Below, piece after piece: positions 21,247 to 30,711 of a stretch of DNA of 64,000 bases. The position numbers were made by a program, and so were the translations under genes. Positions within the stretch are counted from its first letter, which is position 1. The number at the start of each line of letters is the position of its first letter. The notes beneath the pieces are model-generated. The model was not told the DNA's origin. It made no database searches and saw only the letters and a program-made list of their open reading frames with translations. This DNA comes from Natronorubrum halalkaliphilum (lineage in GTDB: Archaea > Halobacteriota > Halobacteria > Halobacteriales > Natrialbaceae): NCBI RefSeq assembly GCF_009834785.1, contig NZ_WUYX01000033.1, forward strand, positions 96,187 through 160,186, in the 5' to 3' direction.

Positions 21247-23907
21247 TCAGTCGTCGATCTCGATCCCCGGCCGACCGGGTGTAGCGTTTTTCAGCACGCT
21301 GTCGTCGGCGTCGGCGGCGCGAACGACGCGCACTGGCGCGTCGAACTCGCGTTCGATCAGCCAGGCCGCTGACTCGAGGGCGGCGTGTTCCTCGCCCGGC
21401 GAGAGCGTCATCGAGAGCGCCTCGCGTTCGGCCTGCAGATCCTGGCCGTAGTCCGCCGCCGCGTCGCCTTGCTCGCGGATGTGGGACTCCTGCATGAGTT
21501 CGCCGATCAGGTTGTCGGCGTCGCTCTCGATCGCGATCTCGAGGGCGTCGTACTTCCACTCGGGAGCGATGACGACGTCGATCCCCGTCGGCTCTTCGAT
21601 GCCGGCGACCTCGACGATGTCACGGATGTCCTCGCGGGTGTTCTGGACCAGTTGGCGGCGTTTGCGAACGTGGTCGCGGTCGACCTCGGCGGTCGGCCAC
21701 TCGGCGTCGGCGACGAGGTCGTCGTTACCCAGGTCGTCCCACAGCTCCTCCGCGAGGTGGGGAGCGACCGGTGCGAGTAGGCGGACGACCGCCGACAGCC
21801 CGCGCTCGTAGGTCGCCGGATGGGGATCGGCGTGAGTGGCGTATTGCCGCAGCGTCCGCGTCAGATCCTGAGTTTCCCGCAGCGCTCGGTTGAACGTCAG
21901 ATCGTCGTACTCCTCCGAGGCGATGGCGATCGTCGCGTCGATTTCCGCGTCGACGTAGCTCGCGACGGTGTCGTTCTCGCCGTCCGGCTCATCGGCGACG
22001 TAGTCTTCGACCATCCCCTTGAGCCGGCCGAGGAACGCGTACGTCGAGCGAACACCCTCCTCGCTCCAGTCGAAGTCGCGCTCGGGCTGGGCGGCCTGCA
22101 TCATAAAGAGTCGGGCCGTGTCGGCGCCGTACTCCTCGACGATCCGCTGAGGCGAGACCGTGTTCCCCTTCGATTTGGACATCTTCTCGCCCTCCAATTG
22201 GACCATCCCCTGTGCCAGCAGGTTCGTGAAGGGTTCGCGGTGCTCGAGCCCCTCGTGGTCGGCCAGCACCTTCGTGAAGAATCGGGAGTAGAGCAGGTGC
22301 ATCACGGCGTGTTCGATGCCGCCGACGTACTGATCGACGGGCATCCAGTCGTTGGCCTGCTCCAAGTCGAAGGGCACGTCTTCCGCACCCGGCGAGACGT
22401 ATCGCAGGAAGTACCACGAGGAGTCGACGAAGGTGTCCATCGTGTCCGTTTCGCGAGTCGCCTCGCCACCACACTCGGGGCAGGTCGTCCGCTTCCACTC
22501 CTCGGCGGCATCCAGCGGGTTCCCGGTGGTGTTGATGAACTCCGGCAACTCCACGGGCAGGTCCTCCTCGGGAACCATGACGGCACCGCAGTCGTCGTGG
22601 CAGTGAACGACCGGAATCGGCGTTCCCCAGTACCGTTGGCGGGAGATCCCCCAGTCGCGAAGCTGGTACTGGGTGGCCTCCTCGGCGCTGTCGATCTCGT
22701 CGGTCAGCCGCTCGCGAGCCACCTCGCTCTTGAGGCCGGAGTAGTCGCCCGAGTTCACGAGCACACCGTCGTCGGTGAACGCTTCCTCGCTGACGTCCGG
22801 CGCGTCGGGGACCGTCTCGCCGTCCCAGTCCTCGGGTTTCGGCGCGATGACCGGCTTGATCTCTTCGTCCATCTTCTGTGCGAAGGCGTGGTCGCGCTCG
22901 TCGTGGCCGGGGACGGCCATCAGGGCGCCCGTCCCGACGTCCGAGAGGACGAAGTCGGCGACGTAGACGGGGATCTCGTCGCCCGTGACGGGGTTGGTCG
23001 CGGTCAGGTCGGTCTCGACGCCGTTCGGCTCGTCGCCTTCGGGGTCAGCCTCGTGCTCGATAAACTGGCGAACGTCTTCGTCTTCCTCGGCGACCGCCTC
23101 GCTGATCGGGTGGTCCGGCGCGAGCGCGAAGAACGTCGCGCCGTGGATGGTGTCGACGCGAGTTGTGAAGGCCTCGACCGAGCCATAGCCGTCGATGGCA
23201 AAGTCCAGTTCCGTCCCGTACTGCCGGCCAATCCAGTTGCGCTGCATCTGGCGGACCGAGTTCGGCCAGCCCTCGAGGTCGTCGATGTCCTCGAGTAACT
23301 CGTCTGCGTACTCCGTAATCTTCAGGAACCACTGCTCGAGTTCGCGCTGTTCGACCGGCGTATCACAGCGCCAGCAGAGTTCGGCCTCGCCTTCGACCTG
23401 CTCGTCGGCCAGGACCGTCTCGCAGTGGGGACACCAGTTGACCTCGGCGTCGCGGCGTTCGACCAGTCCTTCGTCGTGGAACCGGGAGAAGAGCCACTGA
23501 TTCCACTGATAGTACTCCGGCGTGCAGGTGGCGATCTCGCGATCCCAGTCGTAGCCAAAGCCCATCGCGTTCATCTGGTCGCGCATCGTGTCGATGCAGT
23601 CGAACGTCCAGTCGCGCGGGTTGGTGTCGCGTTCCTTGGCCGCGTTCTCCGCGGGCAGCCCGAAGGCGTCCCACCCCATCGGATGGAGTACCTCGTCGCC
23701 CTGCATCCGTCGGAACCGGGCGTACGCGTCCGTAATCGTGTAGTTTCGGACGTGTCCCATGTGGAGTTTGCCCGACGGATACGGGTACATCCCGAGGACG
23801 TACGTCGGATCCTCGATATCGTCGGGCGTTCGATAGGCGTCCGCCTCGTCCCACGCCTCCTGCCAGCGCCGTTCGACCGACTCGTGGTCGTATCCCGCGT
23901 CGCTCAT
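21247..23907 (-). CDS. leuS: Leucyl-tRNA synthetase, bacterial type
   Basis: An 886-residue class I synthetase. HIGH is PSGKLHMGHVRNYT, the N-terminal zinc site is NWCPHC plus CWRCDTPV, the CP1 editing domain spans roughly residues 225-415 (TTRVDTIHGATFFALAPDHP), a second Cys pair is in TTCPECGG, and KMSKS is EKMSKSKGNTVSPQRI. Domain order and the short C-terminal domain are those of bacterial LeuRS, as is typical of Halobacteria (horizontal acquisition, established). A TATATAC motif at about 23910-23916 is too close to the start to drive a full-length leaderless message. A CTATAG at about 23935 would fit better. Confidence 0.97.
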   Translation of the reverse strand: MSDAGYDHESVERRWQEAWDEADAYRTPDDIEDPTYVLGMYPYPSGKLHMGHVRNYTITDAYARFRRMQGDEVLHPMGWDAFGLPAENAAKERDTNPRDWTFDCIDTMRDQMNAMGFGYDWDREIATCTPEYYQWNQWLFSRFHDEGLVERRDAEVNWCPHCETVLADEQVEGEAELCWRCDTPVEQRELEQWFLKITEYADELLEDIDDLEGWPNSVRQMQRNWIGRQYGTELDFAIDGYGSVEAFTTRVDTIHGATFFALAPDHPISEAVAEEDEDVRQFIEHEADPEGDEPNGVETDLTATNPVTGDEIPVYVADFVLSDVGTGALMAVPGHDERDHAFAQKMDEEIKPVIAPKPEDWDGETVPDAPDVSEEAFTDDGVLVNSGDYSGLKSEVARERLTDEIDSAEEATQYQLRDWGISRQRYWGTPIPVVHCHDDCGAVMVPEEDLPVELPEFINTTGNPLDAAEEWKRTTCPECGGEATRETDTMDTFVDSSWYFLRYVSPGAEDVPFDLEQANDWMPVDQYVGGIEHAVMHLLYSRFFTKVLADHEGLEHREPFTNLLAQGMVQLEGEKMSKSKGNTVSPQRIVEEYGADTARLFMMQAAQPERDFDWSEEGVRSTYAFLGRLKGMVEDYVADEPDGENDTVASYVDAEIDATIAIASEEYDDLTFNRALRETQDLTRTLRQYATHADPHPATYERGLSAVVRLLAPVAPHLAEELWDDLGNDDLVADAEWPTAEVDRDHVRKRRQLVQNTREDIRDIVEVAGIEEPTGIDVVIAPEWKYDALEIAIESDADNLIGELMQESHIREQGDAAADYGQDLQAEREALSMTLSPGEEHAALESAAWLIEREFDAPVRVVRAADADDSVLKNATPGRPGIEIDD

Positions 23908-24030
23908 TCTTATATACGAATGTGGCCGTCGCCGCCCTATAGCTTTCCATACACCTGTCGGTCGTGGCAGGATTGGCCCACCCCGAAAAGCGTCCGAGTT
24001 TCGACGACGGTCGCGGCAAGCACCGACTCG

Positions 24031-24447
24031 TTACTCGATATCGATCTCCCTCGAGTCGTCGCTGCCGGCGACTTTCGGGAGTCGAACCGTCAACACGCCC
24101 TCGTCGTAGCCGGCCGACACCGCCTCTTCCTCGACCGGCTCCGGCAGACGAATCCGCCGGTTCGCCGAGGTTCGGGTCCGTTCCCGGCGGAGATAGCGCC
24201 CCTCCGCGTACTCCTCGTCCTCGCGGCCGGCCTCGAGGCGCAAGGTTCCTTCCGAGAGGGTGAGGTCGATGTCGTCGGTCTCGTAGCCCGGTAAATCGGC
24301 GGTGACGAGGTACTCCTCGCCGGTGTCGACGACGTCGACCGGAACCGATCCCGGGACCTGCAGTCCGCCGCTGGTCATTCCCGATTCGACCTGCTGGCTG
24401 ACGCGGTCGAGCATTGCCTCGATATCCTCGAACGGATTTCCTCGCAT
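24031..24447 (-). CDS. Hsp20/alpha-crystallin family small heat-shock protein
   Basis: A 138-residue protein. The alpha-crystallin domain spans about residues 34-125: VPVDVVDTGEEYLVTADLPGYETDDIDLTL, then the conserved strand GVLTVRLPKV near the C terminus. The N-terminal region is short and contains a Met/Gln-rich helix (DIEAMLDRVSQQVESGM). It would bind unfolded proteins without ATP. It sits downstream of the bcp gene, 60 bp apart on the same strand, so both could be one stress operon. Confidence 0.93.
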   Translation of the reverse strand: MRGNPFEDIEAMLDRVSQQVESGMTSGGLQVPGSVPVDVVDTGEEYLVTADLPGYETDDIDLTLSEGTLRLEAGREDEEYAEGRYLRRERTRTSANRRIRLPEPVEEEAVSAGYDEGVLTVRLPKVAGSDDSREIDIE

Positions 24448-24507
24448 AGTCGCCGCTACGCCCTCGAACGGGATAAATTCTGCCCGCGACTCGAGGTCAG
24501 AAGAAAG

Positions 24508-24963
24508 TCACTCGGGCAGCGATACCAACCCGTCCTCGAGCGCGTCGAACAAGACGTCGCGCGCGTGGCCGTCCGGATCGACGTTCTCGTAGACCGCCTT
24601 CACCTCGCCGTCGGCGAGGACGAAGGTCGTCCGCGCGGTCGTTCCACCCTGTACGTCGACGCCGAACGCCGCGGCGAGTTCGGCCTCCGGATCGGCCAGC
24701 AGGTCGAACTCGAGGCCCTCCTGTTCGCAAAACGCGTCGTGGGAGTCCACGTCGTCGGTCGAGACGCCGTAGACGTCCACGCCCGCATCCGCGTAGCTCT
24801 CGCGCTCGCGCTGGAACTGATTGGCCTCGATCGTACAGCCTGGGGTGTCGTCTTTCGGGTAGAAGTAGAGGACGGTCGGATCGTCGAACTCGAGGGTGAT
24901 TTCCTCGCCGTTCTGGTTCGGTGCGGTCACGGTCGGCGCGTCGGTGCCTTCCTCGAGGGTCAT
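24508..24963 (-). CDS. bcp: Peroxiredoxin, Bcp/PrxQ subfamily
   Basis: A 151-residue thioredoxin-fold protein with the peroxidatic site YFYPKDDTPGCTIEANQF. In many PrxQ enzymes the resolving Cys is five residues after the peroxidatic Cys. Here that position is Asn, so it should be a 1-Cys enzyme or use the Cys in AFCEQEGLEF. It reduces hydrogen peroxide and organic hydroperoxides. The start is ATG at 24963, and the first residues MTLEEGTDAPTVTAPNQNGE match the family. Confidence 0.93.
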   Translation of the reverse strand: MTLEEGTDAPTVTAPNQNGEEITLEFDDPTVLYFYPKDDTPGCTIEANQFQRERESYADAGVDVYGVSTDDVDSHDAFCEQEGLEFDLLADPEAELAAAFGVDVQGGTTARTTFVLADGEVKAVYENVDPDGHARDVLFDALEDGLVSLPE

Positions 24964-25081
24964 GGGCGGGTGTACCGCGGGGATGCTGAAAACCGTTTGC
25001 GATACGATCGAATCGTCTCGACTCCCCTCCGGGTCGTCGTATTCAGCAACACCTAACAGTCCGGTATCTGTGGGTTGATCT

Positions 25082-26209
25082 ATGAATTACACGGTCCTTC
25101 GCGTCTGGGGTATCCCGATCCGGTTGAATATCTCGCTGTTCGTCTTTCTCCCGATCCTCGCGTGGCTCATCGGCAGCGGCGAACAGCTGGCGGCGTACGC
25201 GACGCTCATCAACAGCATGACGCCGGCGACGGTCGAAGCCGCACAGCTCACCGACGCCGATCGGTGGATCATCGGCACCGCCGCCGCCATCGGGCTGTTC
25301 GCGAGCGTCACGTTACACGAACTGGGTCACGCCTGGGCGGCCATGCGCTACGACATCGAGGTCGAGTCGATCACGCTCTGGATTCTCGGCGGCCTGGCGA
25401 GCCTGACCGAGATGCCAAAGGAGTGGAACCGCGAGTTCTGGATCGCGGTCGCCGGTCCCGTCACGAGCCTCCTCGTCGGAGCTGTCTGTCTCGCCGCGCT
25501 CTTCGTGGTTCCCGAGTCGGCCACGCTCGTCGTCTTTGCTCTCGGGCTGCTCGCCGTGATGAACGTTGTGCTGGCGATTTTCAACATGCTCCCGGCGTTT
25601 CCGATGGACGGCGGCCGTGTGCTTCGAGCCGTCCTCGCCCGCAACCGCTCGTACGTCAGCGCCACACGGACGGCCGCCCGTGCCGGGATCGCGTTTGCGA
25701 TCGTGTTCATCTTCCTGGGCGTGGTCGTCGCATTCAGTCCGGTTCTCGTGCTGGTGGCCCTGTTCATCTATATCGGTGCGACAACCGAATCCCGCACCGT
25801 CGTCATCGCCGAACTGCTCTCGGGGTTCAGCGTCAGCGATCTGGTTAGCCAGTCCGAGACGGTGCCGGCCGACGCGACCGCCGAAACCATACTCGCTCGC
25901 CTGCTCAGTGCCCGCCGGACGAATCTGGCCGTCGTCGACAAGAGCGGCACGGTCGTCGGCGCGATCACCGCGTCCGCGCTACGCGATATCCGACCCGCGG
26001 AGTACGAGACCACGACCGTCGGCGAAATCGCGACGACCGACCTTCCACGAATCGACGGCGAAACGAGCGCGTTCGACGCGCTTCAGGAACTTCGAAGCGG
26101 CCGATCGGAGGCCGTCCTCGTCGAGCGAGACGGGGTTCCAATCGGACTGGTCTCACAGGAAGATTTCACCGCGGTCCTCAATTTCCGCCGCGACACCGTC
26201 GCGTTCTGA
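25082..26209 (+). CDS. Site-2 protease family zinc metalloprotease (M50) with CBS domains
   Basis: A 375-residue membrane protein. It starts with the family signature LRVWGIPIRLNISLFVFLP, carries the zinc motif LHELGHAW in the second hydrophobic region (about residue 80), and has the third ligand motif NMLPAFPMDGGRVL (about residue 170). About six membrane segments are followed by two CBS repeats from about residue 250 (VSDLVSQSETVPADATAETIL; TVGEIATTDLPRIDGE). M50 proteases cut within membranes to release regulators. The target is unknown. Confidence 0.94.
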   Translation: MNYTVLRVWGIPIRLNISLFVFLPILAWLIGSGEQLAAYATLINSMTPATVEAAQLTDADRWIIGTAAAIGLFASVTLHELGHAWAAMRYDIEVESITLWILGGLASLTEMPKEWNREFWIAVAGPVTSLLVGAVCLAALFVVPESATLVVFALGLLAVMNVVLAIFNMLPAFPMDGGRVLRAVLARNRSYVSATRTAARAGIAFAIVFIFLGVVVAFSPVLVLVALFIYIGATTESRTVVIAELLSGFSVSDLVSQSETVPADATAETILARLLSARRTNLAVVDKSGTVVGAITASALRDIRPAEYETTTVGEIATTDLPRIDGETSAFDALQELRSGRSEAVLVERDGVPIGLVSQEDFTAVLNFRRDTVAF

Positions 26210-26297
26210 GCACCCCGGTCGGCGGCCGTTCGTTACCGGTCGAAAACGGAGCGACTCGACGCGCTTCTGGCTAAATAACCAGTCTTCGCTACAACTG

Positions 26298-27104
26298 TTA
26301 TCCGACCACGTGTTCGGTATCGTACGACCCCAGCCGACGGACCCAGCCCTTCTCCGCCAGGTCCTCGAGATCCTCGATCGCTTCCTTCGTCCGGGCCTCG
26401 TACAGTCCTGCCTCGATGTCGACGTGGAAGACGTAGTCACCCAGCCGCTGACCGCTCGGCCGGGACTCGACGCGCGTCAGGTTGATATCTCGATCCGCGA
26501 AGGGCTCGAGCAGTTCGAGCAGCAGGCCGGGGTAGTTCGCGTTCGGATAGACCACGAGCGAACTCTTGCCGCCCCCTTTCGAACGCGCTTCGGCGGGCGC
26601 GAGCGCGAAGAACCGCGTCGCGTTGGAATCCTGGTCCTGAATGTCCTCGGCGATCACCTCGAGACCGTCGCCACCGTTGTCGGGGTGACCGATGCCCGCC
26701 ATCGACGGATCGTCGCGGGCGAATTCGACGCCCTGAGCGGTGCTCGCGACGGCTTCGAGCGTAGCGTCGGGATACTCGCGCTCGAGGTAGGAGCGACACT
26801 GTGCGAGCGCCTGCGAGTGGCTGGCAACGGTGTCGAACTCCGGACCCTGAGCGATCAGGGCGTGTCTGATCGGGGTGACGATTTCTCGGACGACGGCGAC
26901 GTCGTACTCCGCGAGGGCGTCGAGGCTTTCGGTGACGCTGCCCTCGATACTGTTCTCGATCGGGATGACGCCGCGGTCGTACTCGCCGCCGGCAACGGCG
27001 TCGACGATCGAGGTCACGGACTGACGGAACTCGACCGCGTCGTCGACTGCCGTCGCTGCTCGATGTGAGTAGGTTCCTTCGGGACCCAACGTAACTGCAG
27101 TCAT
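26298..27104 (-). CDS. pheA: Prephenate dehydratase
   Basis: A 268-residue monofunctional enzyme. The catalytic domain has LGPEGTYSHRAA, GVIPIENSIEGSVTES and the Thr-Arg-Phe motif in NATRFFAL. An ACT domain from about residue 185 carries the Phe-binding sequence ANYPGLLLELLEPFADRDINLTRVESRP. It converts prephenate to phenylpyruvate in phenylalanine synthesis, usually feedback-inhibited through the ACT domain. It lies 65 bp downstream of the globin gene on the same strand. Confidence 0.96.
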   Translation of the reverse strand: MTAVTLGPEGTYSHRAATAVDDAVEFRQSVTSIVDAVAGGEYDRGVIPIENSIEGSVTESLDALAEYDVAVVREIVTPIRHALIAQGPEFDTVASHSQALAQCRSYLEREYPDATLEAVASTAQGVEFARDDPSMAGIGHPDNGGDGLEVIAEDIQDQDSNATRFFALAPAEARSKGGGKSSLVVYPNANYPGLLLELLEPFADRDINLTRVESRPSGQRLGDYVFHVDIEAGLYEARTKEAIEDLEDLAEKGWVRRLGSYDTEHVVG

Positions 27105-27169
27105 TGGCAGGTGATAGCGTGGACGGGGCCAAAATACCTCGGGTCGGTGTTAGTCTCGCGTGGATCGGC

Positions 27170-27535
27170 TCACGCGGTCGCCGTGACGATGTCGTCCTCG
27201 TACTCCGCGACCGCCGAGAGGACGGCGTTCCGGTCGGCTTCGTCGACGTCGAACTCCGCGAGCGTCTTCTCGAGGTGCGTGGCGATAACAGTGAAGTCCG
27301 TCCGGTTGATGCCGAGATCGTCGTGTGCGGACGCCATGTTCTCACCGGTGTAGTCGACGGGACCGCCGGCGACCGCGCTGATGAACTGCGTCTGGTGGGC
27401 CCGTTGTTTTTGCATGTCGACGTCGTCGAAGAAGTGGGAAACTCGTTCGTCCGCCACAATTCGTTCGTAGAATCGGTCGACAACCGCCGCAATCGCGTCC
27501 TCGCCGCCGAGTCGTTCGTAGAGAGTGTCGCTCAT
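27170..27535 (-). CDS. Truncated hemoglobin, group I type
   Basis: A 121-residue protein starting MSDTLYERLGGEDAI. The 2/2 globin pattern is visible: B helix DRFYERIVADERV with the B10 Tyr, CD1 Phe in SHFFDDVD, the GG pair in VAGGPVDYTGENM and the proximal His in ASAHDDLGI. Such globins bind oxygen or nitric oxide. The start at 27535 is preferred over a basic extension of nine residues. The promoter candidate is the AATATATT within the palindrome CGAATATATTCG at 27576-27587. Confidence 0.92.
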   Translation of the reverse strand: MSDTLYERLGGEDAIAAVVDRFYERIVADERVSHFFDDVDMQKQRAHQTQFISAVAGGPVDYTGENMASAHDDLGINRTDFTVIATHLEKTLAEFDVDEADRNAVLSAVAEYEDDIVTATA

Positions 27536-27867
27536 CCGCCTGCGGCTACCGGCCCGACGCACATAAACAACAGTTCGAATATATTCGCTGCGATCAGACT
27601 CGGCTGCGGTCGGTCGCGTCGATAGCGGGGAACCGGTCCGTCGGATCCGTCGGATCCCTCGTACTGGTCCGGCCCGTTCAGTCCGCCCAAGTCGTCAATC
27701 TGTCCGATCCGTCCAATCTATCCGATCCGTCCGACCGCTCGATCCAGCCGACCCGTTCAACCCGCCCACTCGCCACCCCACTCCGTCCCCCAGCCGGTAA
27801 TGTCATCGAAACGGACCCGCGCCGGTCAAGCGTGCGCTTTTCATACTCCAAGCGACGACTGATGGCT
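27536..27867. other. Intergenic region with globin promoter and degenerate CCGATCCGT repeats
   Basis: No gene is seen in this stretch of about 330 bp between divergent genes. It holds the 12-bp palindrome CGAATATATTCG (27576-27587), probably the TATA region of the globin gene. From about 27630 to 27770 there is a run of degenerate repeats built on GTCCGATCCGTC or GGATCCGTC units. The final part (TTTTCATACTCC, about 27838-27849) may be the TATA box of hemC. Confidence 0.5.
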
Positions 27868-29010
27868 ATGAGAACACGCGGGACGTTGCGATTGGCGACG
27901 CGGGGCTCTACGCTCGCCCGACGACAGGCCTCACTGGTACAGGAGGCCCTCAAGGACCGACGGTACGAAGCCGAACTCGTCACCGTCGAGACGACGGGCG
28001 ACCAGATCAGAGACGAGCTAATCCACCGGCTGGGAAAGACCGGCGCGTTCGTCCGCGAACTCGACGAGCGCGTCCTCGAGGGCGACCTCGACGGCGCGAT
28101 CCACTCGATGAAGGACATGCCGACGGAGCAGCCACAGGAACTGATCACCGCGGCGGTGCCGGAACGGGGCGCGCCGGGCGACGCCCTCGTCACGCCCGAC
28201 GGGTCGACGCTCGAGGAACTCCCCGACGGCGCGACCGTCGGCACCTCGAGTCTCCGACGGCGCGCGCAGTTGCTCTCGGAGCGCCCCAATCTCGAAATCG
28301 AACCGCTGCGCGGGAACGTGGATACGCGCCTCGAGAAGCTACTCGCGCCCGCGTTACAGGCCGAGCATCAGGAGCGCACGGAGGCCGATAAGGAACGCAA
28401 GGGTAACACCGGCGACGAGGATTTCGAACCCGAGTTCGACCGGACGGCCGACGAGTGGTTCGACGGCCTTTCGGAACTCGAGAAGCAGGCCCTCGGCCGC
28501 GAGGTCGAGACCGAGTACGATGCGATCGTCCTCGCACAGGCGGGCCTCGAGCGCAGCGGGTTAGAACACTACGTTGAGTACCAGGAACTGCCCACGTCGA
28601 CGTTCGTCCCCGCGCCGGGCCAGGGTGCGCTCGCGGTGACGGCGACCGACGGCGAGACGGCCCGGGAGATTCAGTCCGCGATCGACCACCCCCGCAGTCG
28701 CGTCGAGACGACGGTCGAACGGAGCATTCTCGCGGAACTCGGCGGCGGCTGTATCGCCCCGGTCGGCATCTACGCGGTGCTTCAGGGCGAGTACGTTCAC
28801 GCCAGCGTCACCGTCTTCGACCGCGACGGCAAGGAGTCGGTGACCGGGAGCCGCGATCTGCCGGTCGAAACCCACGCCGAAGCCGCACGGGAGTTTGCCC
28901 GCGACCTGTCCGAGCGCGGTGCGGCCACGCTCATCGAACGGGCGCGGGACGACGCCGACGGGACCGACAATACTGACGTTGCCGAGGATGATAAGCCGAT
29001 GGGGAAGTAG
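27868..29010 (+). CDS. hemC: Porphobilinogen deaminase (hydroxymethylbilane synthase)
   Basis: A 380-residue protein starting MRTRGTLRLATRGSTLARRQASLV (an ATG two codons earlier is possible). Family motifs are ATRGSTLA, SMKDMP, GTSSLRRRAQL, LRGNVDTRL, PAPGQGALAV and the dipyrromethane-binding Cys in LGGGCIAPVG. A highly charged insert of about 60 residues (after LEKLLAPALQAEHQ) interrupts the usual spacing, which is seen in halophilic enzymes. It joins four porphobilinogens into hydroxymethylbilane. It heads a hemC-sumT-hemD operon with gaps of 13 and 12 bp. Confidence 0.96.
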   Translation: MRTRGTLRLATRGSTLARRQASLVQEALKDRRYEAELVTVETTGDQIRDELIHRLGKTGAFVRELDERVLEGDLDGAIHSMKDMPTEQPQELITAAVPERGAPGDALVTPDGSTLEELPDGATVGTSSLRRRAQLLSERPNLEIEPLRGNVDTRLEKLLAPALQAEHQERTEADKERKGNTGDEDFEPEFDRTADEWFDGLSELEKQALGREVETEYDAIVLAQAGLERSGLEHYVEYQELPTSTFVPAPGQGALAVTATDGETAREIQSAIDHPRSRVETTVERSILAELGGGCIAPVGIYAVLQGEYVHASVTVFDRDGKESVTGSRDLPVETHAEAAREFARDLSERGAATLIERARDDADGTDNTDVAEDDKPMGK

Positions 29011-29023
29011 CGATCAGACGGAG

Positions 29024-29824
29024 ATGGCTGAAGACACTATCGACCCCGCTCCCGGAACCGTCTATCTCGTCGGGAGCGGACCCGGTGATCCCGATCTGCT
29101 GACCATCAAAGCCAAGCGCCTGCTCGAAACCGCTGACATCGTGCTCCACGACAAGCTACCGGGGCCGGAAATCATCGAACTGCTTCCCGCAGGTCGCCGC
29201 GAAGACGTCGGAAAACGCGCACACGGCGACAATCGAACACCCCAGTCCGAGATCAACGAGCGGTTAGTCGAACTCGCCCGCGAGGGTAACTCCGTCGTTC
29301 GGCTCAAAGGCGGCGACTCGTTCGTCTTCGGCCGCGGCGGCGAAGAGGCCGAGTATCTCGCCGCTCGCGACGTCCCGTTCGAGGTGGTTCCGGCCGTTAC
29401 GTCCGCCATCGCTGCACCCGCGGTAGCCGGCATTCCGGTGACCCACCGCGATCACGCCTCTTCCGTTTCGTTCGTCACGGGCCACGAAGATCCGAACAAA
29501 CCGGAGTCGACCGTCGACTGGGAGGCCCTCGCAGCGACTGGTGGAACCATCGTCGTCCTCATGGGAGTCACTCGGTTACCCGATTACACGAGAGCGCTCC
29601 GCGACGCCGGGATGCGACCCGAAACGCCCGTCGCGCTCGTCGAACGCGGTACCTGGCCCACCCAACAGGTCGGCACGGGCACGCTCGAAACGATCGTCGA
29701 CGTTCGCGACGAGAACGGCATTTCGCCACCCGCCGTGACGGTAATCGGCGACGTCGCCGGGACCCGCGACTCGGTCGTCGAGTTCCTTCGGAACGATTAC
29801 GGCGACGCCGGCGAAGGTAGCTAA
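29024..29824 (+). CDS. cobA: Uroporphyrinogen-III C-methyltransferase
   Basis: A 266-residue SAM-dependent tetrapyrrole methylase. Motifs are VYLVGSGPGDPDLLTIKA, VVRLKGGDSFVFGRGGEEA, VTSAIAAPAVAGIPVTHRD and TIVVLMGVTRL. It makes precorrin-2 for siroheme, cobalamin and archaeal heme synthesis through the siroheme-dependent route. The ATG at 29024 is chosen as the first Met at which homology begins, 13 bp after hemC. The frame runs open through the end of hemC, which is a shadow. Confidence 0.96.
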   Translation: MAEDTIDPAPGTVYLVGSGPGDPDLLTIKAKRLLETADIVLHDKLPGPEIIELLPAGRREDVGKRAHGDNRTPQSEINERLVELAREGNSVVRLKGGDSFVFGRGGEEAEYLAARDVPFEVVPAVTSAIAAPAVAGIPVTHRDHASSVSFVTGHEDPNKPESTVDWEALAATGGTIVVLMGVTRLPDYTRALRDAGMRPETPVALVERGTWPTQQVGTGTLETIVDVRDENGISPPAVTVIGDVAGTRDSVVEFLRNDYGDAGEGS

Positions 29825-29836
29825 CGAGAGCGAACG

Positions 29837-30580
29837 ATGCACGGAACACCCACGGTCGCCGTCTTCCGACCCGACGACGACCGACTCACTGACGCCGTCG
29901 CCCTGCTCGAAGACCTCGGAGCCGACCCCGTCCCGGACCCGATGCTCGCGGTCGACGCGACCGGCGCGACGCCGCGAACCGACGCCGACTACGTCGTCTT
30001 CACGAGCAAGACCGGCGCAGAACTCGTCTCCGAAGCGGGCTGGCAACCGGGCGCGGAAACCGTCTGTGCGATCGGTCCTGCGACGGCCGATGCGCTCCGT
30101 GCCGAAGGGTACGCCGTCGATCTCGTTCCCGAGGAGTTCACCTCGAGCGGTCTGGTCGCCGCACTCGACGGGCGGATCGACGGCGCGCGCGTCGAAGTCG
30201 CCCGCAGCGACCACGGCAGCGACGTGTTACTCGACGGGTTCGAAGATGCAGGCGCGTACGTCCACGAGACGGTTCTCTACCGGCTGGTTCGGCCGGCTGG
30301 CAGCGGCAAGTCGACCGAGTTAGCCGCCGAAGGTAGCCTCGATGCTCTCTGTTTCACCTCCTCTCTCACCGTCGAGCACTTCCTCGAGGCCGCCGCCGAG
30401 CGAGGGATCCGCGAGGACGCGCTGGCGGGCCTTGCAGACGCTACCGTCGGGGTCATCGGCGATCCGACCGCCGAGACCGCCCGGTCCCTAGGGATCGACG
30501 TCGACGTGGTTCCCGACGACGCCACGTTCGATGCACTCGCCCGCGAGACGTTCGCGACCGTCCCGACGCCTCGCGAGTGA
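29837..30580 (+). CDS. hemD: Uroporphyrinogen-III synthase
   Basis: A 247-residue protein with low but recognisable HemD sequence: VAVFRPDDDRL, DYVVFTSKTGAELV, VCAIGPATADALRAEGY, an EEFTSSGLVAAL linker, and in the second domain ALCFTSSLTVEHFL and VGVIGDPTAETARSLGI. It closes hydroxymethylbilane with D-ring inversion. It is third in the operon and supplies the substrate for the methyltransferase just upstream. Confidence 0.93.
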   Translation: MHGTPTVAVFRPDDDRLTDAVALLEDLGADPVPDPMLAVDATGATPRTDADYVVFTSKTGAELVSEAGWQPGAETVCAIGPATADALRAEGYAVDLVPEEFTSSGLVAALDGRIDGARVEVARSDHGSDVLLDGFEDAGAYVHETVLYRLVRPAGSGKSTELAAEGSLDALCFTSSLTVEHFLEAAAERGIREDALAGLADATVGVIGDPTAETARSLGIDVDVVPDDATFDALARETFATVPTPRE

Positions 30581-30711
30581 ACGGCCTCCACTTCGTCTCT
30601 CACGAAGTATCTACGGAACACGGTTGAAACCGCGGCGAAAGCGCGTGTGAGTCGCTCGCAACTGGAGGTCGCAAGGTCAACACGTACGCTCGTCGGACGC
30701 CTAGACGGCCC

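Noticed and set aside
21820..23298. Open frame of 492 codons antisense to leuS
   Set aside because: LeuRS motifs are all on the minus strand; this frame is a shadow.
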